DNA of 64,000 nucleotides. Origin: Novosphingobium marinum (GTDB lineage Bacteria; Pseudomonadota; Alphaproteobacteria; Sphingomonadales; Sphingomonadaceae). The translations under genes were made by a program, and so were the position numbers. The notes below the pieces were generated by a model. It made no database searches. It was not told the origin of the DNA and saw only the letters and a program-made list of their open reading frames with translations. Every line of letters begins with the position of its first letter. Position 1 is the stretch's first letter. This document shows, piece by piece, positions 33,987 through 42,083 of this stretch. The stretch is from NCBI RefSeq assembly GCF_013408095.1, contig NZ_JACBZF010000001.1:310001-374000 (forward strand), in the 5' to 3' direction.

Positions 33987-34805
33987 TCAGATGGAGGCCA
34001 GTCGCTGTTCGAGTTGCTGCGTTGCGAGATAGCGATCGGCATAGGCCGCCCGCGCGCGCGTTTCCTCGGCGAGGGCGGCGGGCGAGGGGGAGAGAACGTC
34101 ACGGGCCATCAGGCGCGGCGTGCGAGGCTCCCAGCAGCCGATTTCGTAGCGCGCAGTTCTGTAGCCGAGGTCGTTGGGATCGCCGGCCGCGTGGCGCTCG
34201 CTCCAGGCCGCGATCGCTTGCGCCGCGTCGGACAGGCCGTAGACAGCGACCAGCGGGAACTCGCTCGCGACCGGCAGCGACTGCTCCTCGTGCAGGCTGA
34301 AGAGCGAAGCGCTCCCGATTCCCGGCAGGGAGGTGGTGTGCGGGGCGTGCTCGCTGGCGAACCACTTCGCGAAATCGTCGGGATCGCCAGCCGGTTCGAG
34401 AAGCGCGGTCATCACCGCGCTCGCGCTGCCGCGAAAGCCGGCCTCGCGCTCCCAACCGTGCGAGAGGTGCTCAGGGCGGAAAAAGAAATCCCGAAGGCCT
34501 GTGAAACTGGCATCGCCCGTGATCTGCATGAGCTCCGTGCCCGCCCGTTCGGAATGCCCCTGCACCGAGGCGGCGGCGCTTTCCCATTCGTAAATGGTGT
34601 GCGCCCAGAATCTCGGCGTCACCCGTTGTCCTTCGATCGTCGGTTGCAGGGCATGGACCGCGAAACGCTGTGTCGCGATCGCACCGTCGAGGCGCATGGC
34701 GTCGCGAATGTGCACGTTCGTGTACCAGTCGTCGTAGGCCGAAAGACGCCCTTCCAACGGGTTCTGGTACACGACGAGGATGCTTTCCAGACCGGCGTCG
34801 CGCAT
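33987..34805 (-). CDS. Tandem EthD/dimeric alpha-beta barrel protein
   Basis: Protein of 272 aa that looks like two ferredoxin-like alpha/beta barrel modules. The first is ILVVYQNPLEGRLSAYDDWY followed by THE-like VHIRDAMRLDG and ATQRF. The second repeats the plan as VMTALLEPAGDPDDFAKWF then EHAPHTTSLPGIGSASLF near residue 145. EthD-like proteins accompany P450s and other degradative enzymes with unclear roles. It is the first gene of a four-gene operon (EthD - Mo oxidoreductase - phosphatase - sulfotransferase) with operator site 13 32 nt upstream. Confidence 0.75.
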   Translation of the reverse strand: MRDAGLESILVVYQNPLEGRLSAYDDWYTNVHIRDAMRLDGAIATQRFAVHALQPTIEGQRVTPRFWAHTIYEWESAAASVQGHSERAGTELMQITGDASFTGLRDFFFRPEHLSHGWEREAGFRGSASAVMTALLEPAGDPDDFAKWFASEHAPHTTSLPGIGSASLFSLHEEQSLPVASEFPLVAVYGLSDAAQAIAAWSERHAAGDPNDLGYRTARYEIGCWEPRTPRLMARDVLSPSPAALAEETRARAAYADRYLATQQLEQRLASI

Positions 34806-34837
34806 CGGTTCTCCCAGTGTTCTTATGCTTCTGGACG

Positions 34838-34861
34838 AGATAGTATGTCATGTTACTATAC
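34838..34861. promoter_or_regulatory. 24-bp operator, site 13 (with outer inverted repeat)
   Basis: Arms AGATAGT and ACTATAC around ATGTCATGTT. A further pair, CTGGAC at 34831-34836 and GTCCAG at 34864-34869, flanks it almost symmetrically. It lies between the divergent EthD-like (32 nt) and GMC oxidoreductase (71 nt) genes. Confidence 0.75.
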
Positions 34862-34932
34862 TAGTCCAGACGGCTCGGGCGACATCGGGATCGATCATCG
34901 AGAGGCCGCAAGTGAACGGGAAGGGACGACAC

Positions 34933-36570
34933 ATGCCAGAGGCTTTCGATTATATCATCGTGGGTGCGGGGTCCGCAGGCTGCGTGCTGGCGAACCGCCT
35001 TTCCGCCGATCCGTCCACCCGCGTCCTCCTTCTCGAGGCCGGGGGCGAGAATCGCGACTTCCTGGTCGACATGCCCAAGGGCATCGGCAAGCTGGTAATG
35101 AGCCCGAAGCACTGCTGGAACTACGCCGTGGGTGGCGGCAAGTCCAAGGCCGAGACCTGGCAGCGAGGCAAGGGGCTGGGTGGATCCTCGGCGATTAACG
35201 GCATGATCTACGTTCGCGGCCAGCCGCAGGACTACGAGAACTGGCAAGCCGAAGCCGGCGACGAGTGGGGATGGGACGCCATGAAGCAGGCTTTCCGCTC
35301 CATCGAGGACCACGAACTCGGCGACGACGGCATTCGCGGCGAGGGCGGGCCGGTTCACATCTGCACGAACAAGTTTCGCTACCCTCTCTCCGAAGCCCTG
35401 ATCGAGGCCGGGACCCAGATGGGCCTTCCCCGCCACTACGAGGACCTCAACCGCGAGGATCAGGAGGGGATCGGCTACTACTGCTACAACATCAAGGGCG
35501 GCAAGCGGCAGAGCTCCGCGGTCGCGTTTCTCGATCCGGTCCGTTCGCGCCCCAATCTAGAGGTGATGACCGGGGTCGAGGTGCGCCGCGTGCTGTTCGA
35601 GGACAGGCGGGCGGTTGCCGTGGACTGCACCGTGAACGGCGAGGCGAAGCGGATAAACTGCCGGGGCGAGATCATCCTGAGCGCGGGGACACTGATTTCG
35701 CCCAAGCTGCTCCAGCTTTCGGGCATCGGCCCGGCCGACCTTCTGAAGCGCAACGGCATCGACGTGATCCATGACAGTCCGGACGTCGGCAGGCGCATCC
35801 TCGAGCATCTCGGCATCATGATGACCTACCGGCTGCGCGACGAACGCGGGGTCAATCACCGGTTGCGCGGTGTCGGGCTTGCCCGGAGCCTGGCGCAGTA
35901 CATGCTATTCCGCTCCGGGCCGCTGTCGAACGGCGCGATGGAGGTTGGCGCGTTCGTGAAATCGAGCCCGGAAAGGCCGCGCCCGAACCTGCAACTTTAC
36001 GGGAGCGGGTGGACACTGCACATCGCGGAAGTCAACGACTCGATTGCGCCCATGCAGGAAGTCGAGCGCGATCCGGGCATGTCGATTACCGCGCAGCTTG
36101 TCGGCCTCGAAAGCGAAGCGCATCTCGAGATCACCTCATCCGATGCGGATGCGCCCCTGGCGATAAGCCCGAACTGGCTGGCGACCGAGGACGACAGGAA
36201 GACCGCTGTCGAGACTGTTCGCTACATCCGCGAACTGATGGGGCAGCCGGCGATCCGGAAATACATCGAGCGCGAGATTTCTTTCGGGCCCGATGTCCAG
36301 ACCGACGAGGAAATCCTCGACGCATTCGGCAAGCATGCGCTGTGCGGCACGCACGCGGTACGCAGCTGCAGAATGGGCCGCGACGAGGCTTCGGTGGTCG
36401 ACCAGCGCCTGCGCGTTCGCGGGGTGAGCGGGTTGCGCGTGGTCGACTGTTCGGTGATGCCGGGGCTGATTTCGGGCAATACCAACGGGCCGGCGATGGC
36501 GACCGGCTGGCGCGCGTCTGACCTAATTATCGAGGATGCCCGGCAGCGGAACATTCCCGCCGCAGCGTGA
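34933..36570 (+). CDS. GMC-family FAD-dependent oxidoreductase (choline/alcohol dehydrogenase-like)
   Basis: Flavoprotein of 545 aa. The dinucleotide motif GAGSAGCVLANRL is at residues 11-23 and LLLEAGG near 38. The GMC signature is RGKGLGGSSAINGMIYVRG near residue 78. The catalytic His is in CGTHAVRSCRMG near residue 475 and the second active-site residue (usually His/Asn) is in SGNTNGPAMATG. It should oxidise a primary or secondary alcohol. The ATG at 34933 follows AAGGGA; a longer frame upstream contains the operator. It is monocistronic and ends in a hairpin. Confidence 0.92.
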   Translation: MPEAFDYIIVGAGSAGCVLANRLSADPSTRVLLLEAGGENRDFLVDMPKGIGKLVMSPKHCWNYAVGGGKSKAETWQRGKGLGGSSAINGMIYVRGQPQDYENWQAEAGDEWGWDAMKQAFRSIEDHELGDDGIRGEGGPVHICTNKFRYPLSEALIEAGTQMGLPRHYEDLNREDQEGIGYYCYNIKGGKRQSSAVAFLDPVRSRPNLEVMTGVEVRRVLFEDRRAVAVDCTVNGEAKRINCRGEIILSAGTLISPKLLQLSGIGPADLLKRNGIDVIHDSPDVGRRILEHLGIMMTYRLRDERGVNHRLRGVGLARSLAQYMLFRSGPLSNGAMEVGAFVKSSPERPRPNLQLYGSGWTLHIAEVNDSIAPMQEVERDPGMSITAQLVGLESEAHLEITSSDADAPLAISPNWLATEDDRKTAVETVRYIRELMGQPAIRKYIEREISFGPDVQTDEEILDAFGKHALCGTHAVRSCRMGRDEASVVDQRLRVRGVSGLRVVDCSVMPGLISGNTNGPAMATGWRASDLIIEDARQRNIPAAA

Positions 36571-36576
36571 GCCGAA

Positions 36577-36610
36577 GGAGGTGCACCGCCGCCTCCGGGC
36601 GGTGCCTCCC
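36577..36610. terminator. Bidirectional hairpin between GMC and SDR genes
   Basis: Eight-bp stem GCACCGCC (36583-36590) / GGCGGTGC (36598-36605) with a 7-nt loop, between two convergent stop codons. No T-run. Confidence 0.45.
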
Positions 36611-36622
36611 CCTCGTGCCCGG

Positions 36623-37465
36623 CTACTTCTTGAGGGTGTTGGAATCGAAGCCCTTGCCCGATTCGCGGTCGGCGAGGGCACCGGCGCCTTCGTAGCTTTC
36701 GCCAGCTCCCGGCAGTTCCTCGAGGAAGGGGAAGCGATTGATCTGGTTTCCGCCGGCTATGTCGAGCATGCTGCCGGTGATGTAGTCGTTGCCTGCCAGC
36801 CAGAGCACGGTGTCGGCCATGTCTTCGGGCGTGCCGAGCCGGCCGGCCGGGATCTCGTGGATGAAACGCTCGCTGATACCCGGCGAGTCGTAGTGGCTCT
36901 TGGCCATTTCGGAATAGACGGTGGCGATGCGGATACCGTTCACGCGGACCTTCTGGTCGGCGAATTCGAGCGCGGCATACTTGATCATGCACTCCGTGCC
37001 CGCTTTGGCTGCGGCATAGGAGAAGTGCGGCGCGATCGGATGCGTGGCGCTCATCGAGGAGATGAGGACGATCGATCCGCCGTCGGGCATGTTGCGGGTC
37101 ATGTGCTTCAGGAAATAGGCCATGCCGAACAGGTTCGAAGATGCGGCCTGCTGCATGAGCTCGGGAGTGATGTCGCGGATCATCGACAGGGTGGGAGTCG
37201 CGGCCGAGTTCACCGCGATGTCGATCTTGCCGTATTTCTCGGCGGCGGCGTCGCTAAGCGAGGCAATGTCCTCGTCCGAACTTCCGTCGCACCTGACCGC
37301 CAGACCGCCGATCTTGTCGGCCAGCTTCTGCAGCGGGCCCATGCTCCGCGCCGCGACCACGACATTCGCACCTGCCGCCGCCAGCGCCTCGGCAATGCCC
37401 CATCCGGTGCCGCCCTCAGCCGACGCGCCCAGTACCACAGCCGTCTTTCCGCTCAGATCACGCAT
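36623..37465 (-). CDS. Short-chain dehydrogenase/reductase (SDR)
   Basis: SDR of 280 aa and a close paralogue of 10112-10879. It shares the atypical cofactor motif GASAEGGTGWGIA, NSAAT in place of NNAG, and a GGNQ ending. The catalytic Ser is in LISSMSA and the Tyr/Lys pair in YAAAK near residue 160. The C-terminus is extended by about 30 residues beyond the paralogue. It lies 12 nt downstream of another SDR in the same direction, so they form an operon. The substrate is unknown; a hydroxyl oxidation is expected. Confidence 0.9.
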   Translation of the reverse strand: MRDLSGKTAVVLGASAEGGTGWGIAEALAAAGANVVVAARSMGPLQKLADKIGGLAVRCDGSSDEDIASLSDAAAEKYGKIDIAVNSAATPTLSMIRDITPELMQQAASSNLFGMAYFLKHMTRNMPDGGSIVLISSMSATHPIAPHFSYAAAKAGTECMIKYAALEFADQKVRVNGIRIATVYSEMAKSHYDSPGISERFIHEIPAGRLGTPEDMADTVLWLAGNDYITGSMLDIAGGNQINRFPFLEELPGAGESYEGAGALADRESGKGFDSNTLKK

Positions 37466-37477
37466 GCGATTCTCCTC

Positions 37478-38287
37478 TCATTCTTTTGAATTTGGACTGG
37501 TGTCCCGAATACGTTTCACGTCGGGGCCGTATTGCCCGCGCATGATCGATTGGCCGCCGTCGACGACGAGGACCTGTCCCGTCACGTGGCGGGACTTGGC
37601 CGATGCCAGGAAGCAGATGCTCCCGGCGATGTCCTCGGGCTGTGCGATCCGCCCCAGGGGCGTAGACCGGGCCGTCAGTTCGGCGAAGCCCGGACGATCT
37701 GCGAGTTCGCGGATCATGTCGGTGTCCGTCGTTCCGGGGCAGACGGCGTTCACGCGCAGCCCTTCGGGACCCCATTCGACCGCGAGCTGGCGCACCATCT
37801 GTTCGACGGCGGCCTTCGAAATGCCGTACGCCCCGCTTCCCACGAAGCCGAAATGTGCGTTCACCGAGGAGACCAGCACGAAGGCCCCGCCAGGACGGCT
37901 CAGGTATGCATAAGCATGCCGGGCGAGCCGGAGAGGGCCTGAAACGTTCGTATCGAGGACCTTGGCCCAGCTGTCCTCAGCGACGTCGGCAAGCGGATCG
38001 AACACGGGATTGATCGCAACGTTGCCGACAACGATATCGAGCGAGCCGAATCGGTCGATTGTTGCGCCGACCAGCCTTGCGAGGTCCTCGTCGCGCGCGG
38101 CATGGGCGGGTATCGCAAGGGCGGACAAGCCTTCCTCGTTGAGCTTGTCCGCAACGCCTTGGCAGGCATCGGCCTTTCGTGAACTGATCGCAACGTGCGC
38201 GCCGCCAGCCGCCAGCATCCGTGCGGTCGCAAGCCCGATTCCCCGGGTCGAGCCGGTCACGATTGCGACTTTGCCGCGGAAATCCAA
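37478..38287 (-). CDS. Short-chain dehydrogenase/reductase (SDR), TTG start
   Basis: SDR of 269 aa. It has TGSTRGIGLATARML, NVAIN near residue 90, a catalytic Ser in LVSSVNAHFG and YGISK near residue 158, and a C-terminal VVDGGQSI. The most likely start is TTG at 38285-38287: it is preceded 5 nt upstream by GGGAGGAA and gives the family N-terminus (LDFRGKVAIVTG). The first in-frame ATG lies far upstream, at about 38404, inside operator site 14. It is the first gene of a two-SDR operon divergent from a third SDR. Confidence 0.87.
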   Translation of the reverse strand: MDFRGKVAIVTGSTRGIGLATARMLAAGGAHVAISSRKADACQGVADKLNEEGLSALAIPAHAARDEDLARLVGATIDRFGSLDIVVGNVAINPVFDPLADVAEDSWAKVLDTNVSGPLRLARHAYAYLSRPGGAFVLVSSVNAHFGFVGSGAYGISKAAVEQMVRQLAVEWGPEGLRVNAVCPGTTDTDMIRELADRPGFAELTARSTPLGRIAQPEDIAGSICFLASAKSRHVTGQVLVVDGGQSIMRGQYGPDVKRIRDTSPNSKE

Positions 38288-38387
38288 GCATTCCTCCCTG
38301 GTGCCGGCGGCCCTTCGAAAGCCGCCCGTCCCGCAAGTCCGTACCCCCGCACCGCGCTGCGCGGACGGGGGCTGGCCTCCGCCCCGA

Positions 38388-38411
38388 AAATAGTACACAA
38401 GCATATTGCTT
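38388..38411. promoter_or_regulatory. 24-bp operator, site 14
   Basis: Left arm AAATAGT is good; spacer ACACAAGCAT; right arm ATTGCTT is weak. A second inverted repeat, CAAGC-ATATT-GCTTG, overlaps its right half at 38398-38412. It is located between two divergent SDR genes. Confidence 0.45.
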
Positions 38412-38466
38412 GCGATTGGCCGGCTAGTAAAGGTCACAATCGCCTCGGGCGGGGAGAAGGCAAATT

Positions 38467-39228
38467 CTGGAGCAGTGGTTCACTGGCAAGACGGTGACGG
38501 TCACGGGTGCCGGAGACGGTATCGGTCGGGCCGCCAGCCTGCTTTTCGCGCTACGCGGCGCGAACGTGCTCGTAACCGATGCCGACGCCGATGCCGCCGA
38601 GGCGACATCCGAAACGATCAGGGAAAAGGGCGGAAAATCCCTGTCCATGTGCGTCGATGTCACGCAGGATGCAGAAATCGCCGCCATGATCGAACGCGCG
38701 GCAAGCCATTTCGGTTCGCTTGAATGCGCTTTCAACAATGCGGGGATTACCGCCGCCGACGATGGCGAATGGAGCGAGGAATCGAGCCGGAGGCTGCTCG
38801 ACGTCAACCTTCACGGCGTGATGCGCTGTATCCGTCACCAGGTTCCCGTCATGATCGCGGGGGGCGGCGGCACCATCGTCAACACGGCATCGCTCGCGGG
38901 GTTCATCGGTTCTCGCACGGGGCCGCAGCCGGCGTACACGGCCAGCAAGCACGCCGTCATCGGCGCTACGAAGGTGGCGGCATTGCAATACGCGTCGCAA
39001 GGCATTCGCGTGAACGCGCTGTGCCCCGGAGTGACGCGGACCCGGATGGTCGAGGAAGTGGCATCGCAGTCGCCCGAAGTGCGCAGCATGCTCGAAAACC
39101 TGTCGCCGATGGGGCGCATGGCGGAACCCGGCGAAATGGCCGAGGCCGCGTTGTGGCTGGCCTCGGACAAATCAAGCTACGTCAACGGACATGCCCTCGT
39201 CGTCGATGGCGGCGTGCTGGCGGAATGA
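38467..39228 (+). CDS. Short-chain dehydrogenase/reductase (SDR), probable non-canonical start
   Basis: SDR of about 253 aa. It has GKTVTVTGAGDGIGRAA, NNAGIT near residue 90, a catalytic Ser in NTASLAG and YTASK near residue 158, and a VVDGG ending. No ATG, GTG or TTG exists in frame between the stop at 38428 and the GTG at 38494, which lies inside the first beta strand. The strong ribosome site GGGGAGAAGG (38451-38460) is instead spaced for CTG at 38467 or ATT at 38464, giving the expected N-terminus LEQWFTGKT. If only GTG is used, the first strand is shortened. It is followed by a kinase gene 10 nt downstream. Confidence 0.85.
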   Translation: MEQWFTGKTVTVTGAGDGIGRAASLLFALRGANVLVTDADADAAEATSETIREKGGKSLSMCVDVTQDAEIAAMIERAASHFGSLECAFNNAGITAADDGEWSEESSRRLLDVNLHGVMRCIRHQVPVMIAGGGGTIVNTASLAGFIGSRTGPQPAYTASKHAVIGATKVAALQYASQGIRVNALCPGVTRTRMVEEVASQSPEVRSMLENLSPMGRMAEPGEMAEAALWLASDKSSYVNGHALVVDGGVLAE

Positions 39229-39238
39229 GAGGATCGAA

Positions 39239-40396
39239 GTGACCGACAATCAGGACAAGTTCCAGCGCATCAAGGAAATCTACGAGCGCGAGCAGATCGA
39301 GCAGCCCAAGGCGCGCGAATACGGCGACATTCCCGTCTCGTACGAAGCGATCACGCCGCAATGGATGACCGCAATCCTGTGCCGCGATACTCCGGGCGCC
39401 GAAGTCACCGAGGTTCGGCTGGGCGACGTCGACAGCGGCACATCGAACCGGCGGCGGATCTACGTCGAATACAACGAGGCGGGCAGGAAGGCGGGCCTGC
39501 CGCCGTCGGTCTTCTGCAAGGCGACGCACGACCTTGCCAACCGCATCCTGCTGTCCACCGCCGGCACGAAGAGCGAGACGCGGTTCTTCAACGAGATAAG
39601 GCCGACGCTCGACATCGACGCGCCGGAGGCTTTTTTCGCCGGCTACGATCCGGAAAGCTGGGCCTCGATCATCGTGCTCAAGGACCTCGCGACAGAGGTC
39701 GAGTTCTGTTCGCACAAGACAGTGATGACCGAGCATCTGGCGCACAGCCAGATGGATCTGCTCGGCAAGGTTCACGGAACCTACTACCAGAGCCCGCGGT
39801 TCGAAAACGAATTTGCCGACATGATCGTATTCCGCGACCGGTTTCACCTGCTTTGCGAGCGCAACGGGTTTCAGAAATGCTGCGAGGACGGCTTCGCGGC
39901 ATCGAAGGAGTTCGTGCCCGAGCGGTTGTTCGCGCGCGAGGCCGAGGTTTGGCCTGCTACGATCCGAGCGGTCGACCGCCACAAGGGTCTGCCCGAAACG
40001 CTGACGCACAACGATGTACACCTGAAGAACTGGTATATTCGCGGGAACGGCATGGGACTGGGCGACTGGCAGGTGAGTTGCCGGGGTCACTGGTCGCGCG
40101 ACCTTGCCTACACCATCGGCACCGCACTCACGCCCGAGCAGCGGCGCGAGATGGAGCGCGACCTGATCGTCTACTACCTGGACCGGCTGCATGCCGCCGG
40201 CGGGCCGAAGGTCTCGTTCGACGAGGCGTGGGACCACTATCGCGAGCAGATGCTGTCGGCGCTGGCGTGGTGGACGATGACGCTGACGCCGGCGGGCGAC
40301 ATGCCGGACATGCAGCCCTACGATACCACGGTGGAATTCATCCGCCGCCTCGTCATCGCGATAGACGACCTCGATTCGCTCGACGTTCCGGAATGA
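39239..40396 (+). CDS. APH/CHK-like small-molecule kinase
   Basis: Kinase-fold protein of 385 aa. The catalytic loop THNDVHLKNWYI (Asp near residue 258) is intact, and the metal-binding segment reads LGDWQVS rather than DFG/DWE. It resembles the phosphotransferase families that include insect ecdysteroid-kinase-like (CHK) proteins; family placement is by motif only. It starts with GTG at 39239 after AGAGG, 10 nt from the SDR stop; an ATG at 39191 would overlap the SDR. It pairs with the SDR in one transcript. It is one of four kinase-like proteins here and one of the two with an intact HxD loop. Confidence 0.83.
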   Translation: MTDNQDKFQRIKEIYEREQIEQPKAREYGDIPVSYEAITPQWMTAILCRDTPGAEVTEVRLGDVDSGTSNRRRIYVEYNEAGRKAGLPPSVFCKATHDLANRILLSTAGTKSETRFFNEIRPTLDIDAPEAFFAGYDPESWASIIVLKDLATEVEFCSHKTVMTEHLAHSQMDLLGKVHGTYYQSPRFENEFADMIVFRDRFHLLCERNGFQKCCEDGFAASKEFVPERLFAREAEVWPATIRAVDRHKGLPETLTHNDVHLKNWYIRGNGMGLGDWQVSCRGHWSRDLAYTIGTALTPEQRREMERDLIVYYLDRLHAAGGPKVSFDEAWDHYREQMLSALAWWTMTLTPAGDMPDMQPYDTTVEFIRRLVIAIDDLDSLDVPE

Positions 40397-40414
40397 TGCG
40401 TTCTGGTCACCCGG

Positions 40415-41956
40415 TCATGCGGGTGGCCCGAATCGTTGCAGCAGAGCGGCCTTGTCGATCTTGCCCATCGGCGTGAGCGGGAGCGCGTCGGCGAAACGGA
40501 AGGTCTTAGGGATCTTGTATCCCGCGAGCTTTCCGCGCAGCCATTCTCGCAGGTCGTCGCCGCCGGGCGGGTTGTCCGCCGCGACGACGACGATCGCGGT
40601 GACCGCCTCTCCCCAGTGTGGATCGGGTATGCCGACCACCGCCACTTCGGCGATACCCGGATGCTCGGCCAGCGCGTTTTCGACTTCCGCCGGGTAGACG
40701 TTCTCGGCCCCGGTGATGATCATTTCCTTCAGGCGTCCGCGCACGTAGAGGTACCCGTCGGGATCGAGGAAGCCGGCATCGCCCGTGTGCACCCAGCCTG
40801 CGGCGTCGAGCGCCTTGGCGGTCTCTTCCGGCCGGTTGAGATAGCCGCTCATGTTCGCGATCGACCGGATCCAGATTTCGCCGGTCTGCCCGGTCGGCAG
40901 GGATCGCCCGCGCTCGTCCACGATCTTCAGTTCGGTGGCGGGGAGGGGCCGACCGGCACCGGTCATCCGCTCGTTCCCCCGGACGTCGTGGTCGTCGGGA
41001 GGGAGGGCTACGGTGGGCCCGGCGGTCTCGCTCTGCCCGTACGACTGCGCGAAGCGGCACCCGAACGCTGCTATCGCCCGGCGCAGAAGATCGGGCGTGA
41101 TCGGCGCGGAGCCGTACACGATCGTGTCGAGGCTGGCATAATCGATCTCCGCCGAACGCGGATGGTCGAGCAGCATCTTGATTGCGGTGGGCACGAGCGC
41201 AAGCTTGGTGATGCCATCCGCCGGGATGGCGTCCAGCGTTTCCTCGACGCCGAATTGCCGCTGGATCACCGACAGGCCGCCGAAAAGCAGCGTTCGCGCC
41301 ATCATGCCGTAGGCGCCGATGTGGCCGAGAGGCGCAGAAACCAGCGTGACGTCGTCCTCGCTCCAGCGGTCCCAGTCGAGCGTGGGGCGCAGCACGTTGA
41401 TGCCGAGAAGCGCACGATGCGAAAGGAGCACACCTTTGGGGTTTCCGGTGGTGCCCGAGGTGTAGACGATCAGCGCCGTGGCTTCGGCATCGTGTGCTTC
41501 TAAGTCATCTGCGGGTCCACCCTCGTGCCGGAACAGCGCTTGCGAAGGCAGCGAAGGGACGCCCAGTGCCGCTGCGATTTCGCGGGCGCAATCGCCGAAC
41601 TCGTCGTCGTGAAGGATCAGCCTCGCCGCACAGTCCGTCGCAATCGCCGACATCTCATCGGAAGCGAGACGCCAGTTGAGCGGCACCGGGATCGCCCCGA
41701 TCCGGTTACAGGCGAGTGCCATGACCGGCACCGCGTCGCTGTTCCTCCCCGCGTGGATTACCGTCTCGCCCTTTTCGATACCGCGCGCGGCGAGCATTGC
41801 GGCGGCCCGGTTCGCAAGGGTGTCGAGTTCGCCGTAGGTCAGCGCCCGGCCCTCGAACAGGGTGGCCGGGGCTCCGGATCGTTCGGCGGCATGTCGCGCC
41901 ACGACGGAATGCAGCGTCGGCACCTCGATCCCGGCCCAGGGCAGCGTATGCGTCAC
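40415..41956 (-). CDS. AMP-forming acyl-CoA ligase (acyl-CoA synthetase)
   Basis: Adenylate-forming enzyme of 513 aa that activates a carboxylic acid as its CoA thioester, the entry step for CoA-bound degradation. The P-loop-like A3 motif YTSGTTGNPKG is at residues 165-175, SYGQSETAGP is near residue 310, the hinge segment reads GRLKEMIITGAENVYP, and the catalytic lysine is in GKIDKAAL near the C-terminus. All are canonical. It is the only CoA ligase in the window. It is divergent from a hydratase across operator site 15. Start at 41956 as the first in-frame ATG near the operator. Confidence 0.93.
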   Translation of the reverse strand: MTHTLPWAGIEVPTLHSVVARHAAERSGAPATLFEGRALTYGELDTLANRAAAMLAARGIEKGETVIHAGRNSDAVPVMALACNRIGAIPVPLNWRLASDEMSAIATDCAARLILHDDEFGDCAREIAAALGVPSLPSQALFRHEGGPADDLEAHDAEATALIVYTSGTTGNPKGVLLSHRALLGINVLRPTLDWDRWSEDDVTLVSAPLGHIGAYGMMARTLLFGGLSVIQRQFGVEETLDAIPADGITKLALVPTAIKMLLDHPRSAEIDYASLDTIVYGSAPITPDLLRRAIAAFGCRFAQSYGQSETAGPTVALPPDDHDVRGNERMTGAGRPLPATELKIVDERGRSLPTGQTGEIWIRSIANMSGYLNRPEETAKALDAAGWVHTGDAGFLDPDGYLYVRGRLKEMIITGAENVYPAEVENALAEHPGIAEVAVVGIPDPHWGEAVTAIVVVAADNPPGGDDLREWLRGKLAGYKIPKTFRFADALPLTPMGKIDKAALLQRFGPPA

Positions 41957-42013
41957 GTGCCTTCCAGTTCTCTCGATTGCGGCGAGTCATCGAATTGACA
42001 TTGGTAGTCGCCA

Positions 42014-42037
42014 AGATAGTGTGTAAGCGAACCATAA
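42014..42037. promoter_or_regulatory. 24-bp operator, site 15
   Basis: Arms AGATAGT and ACCATAA around GTGTAAGCGA. A consensus TTGACA at 41995-42000 places the left arm where the rightward -10 would be. It is 57 nt from the ligase start and 46 nt from the hydratase start. Confidence 0.65.
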
Positions 42038-42083
42038 CGCAAGGCGGCGAATGACCGCCGCACCAATCTGGGAGATCGGCTGA

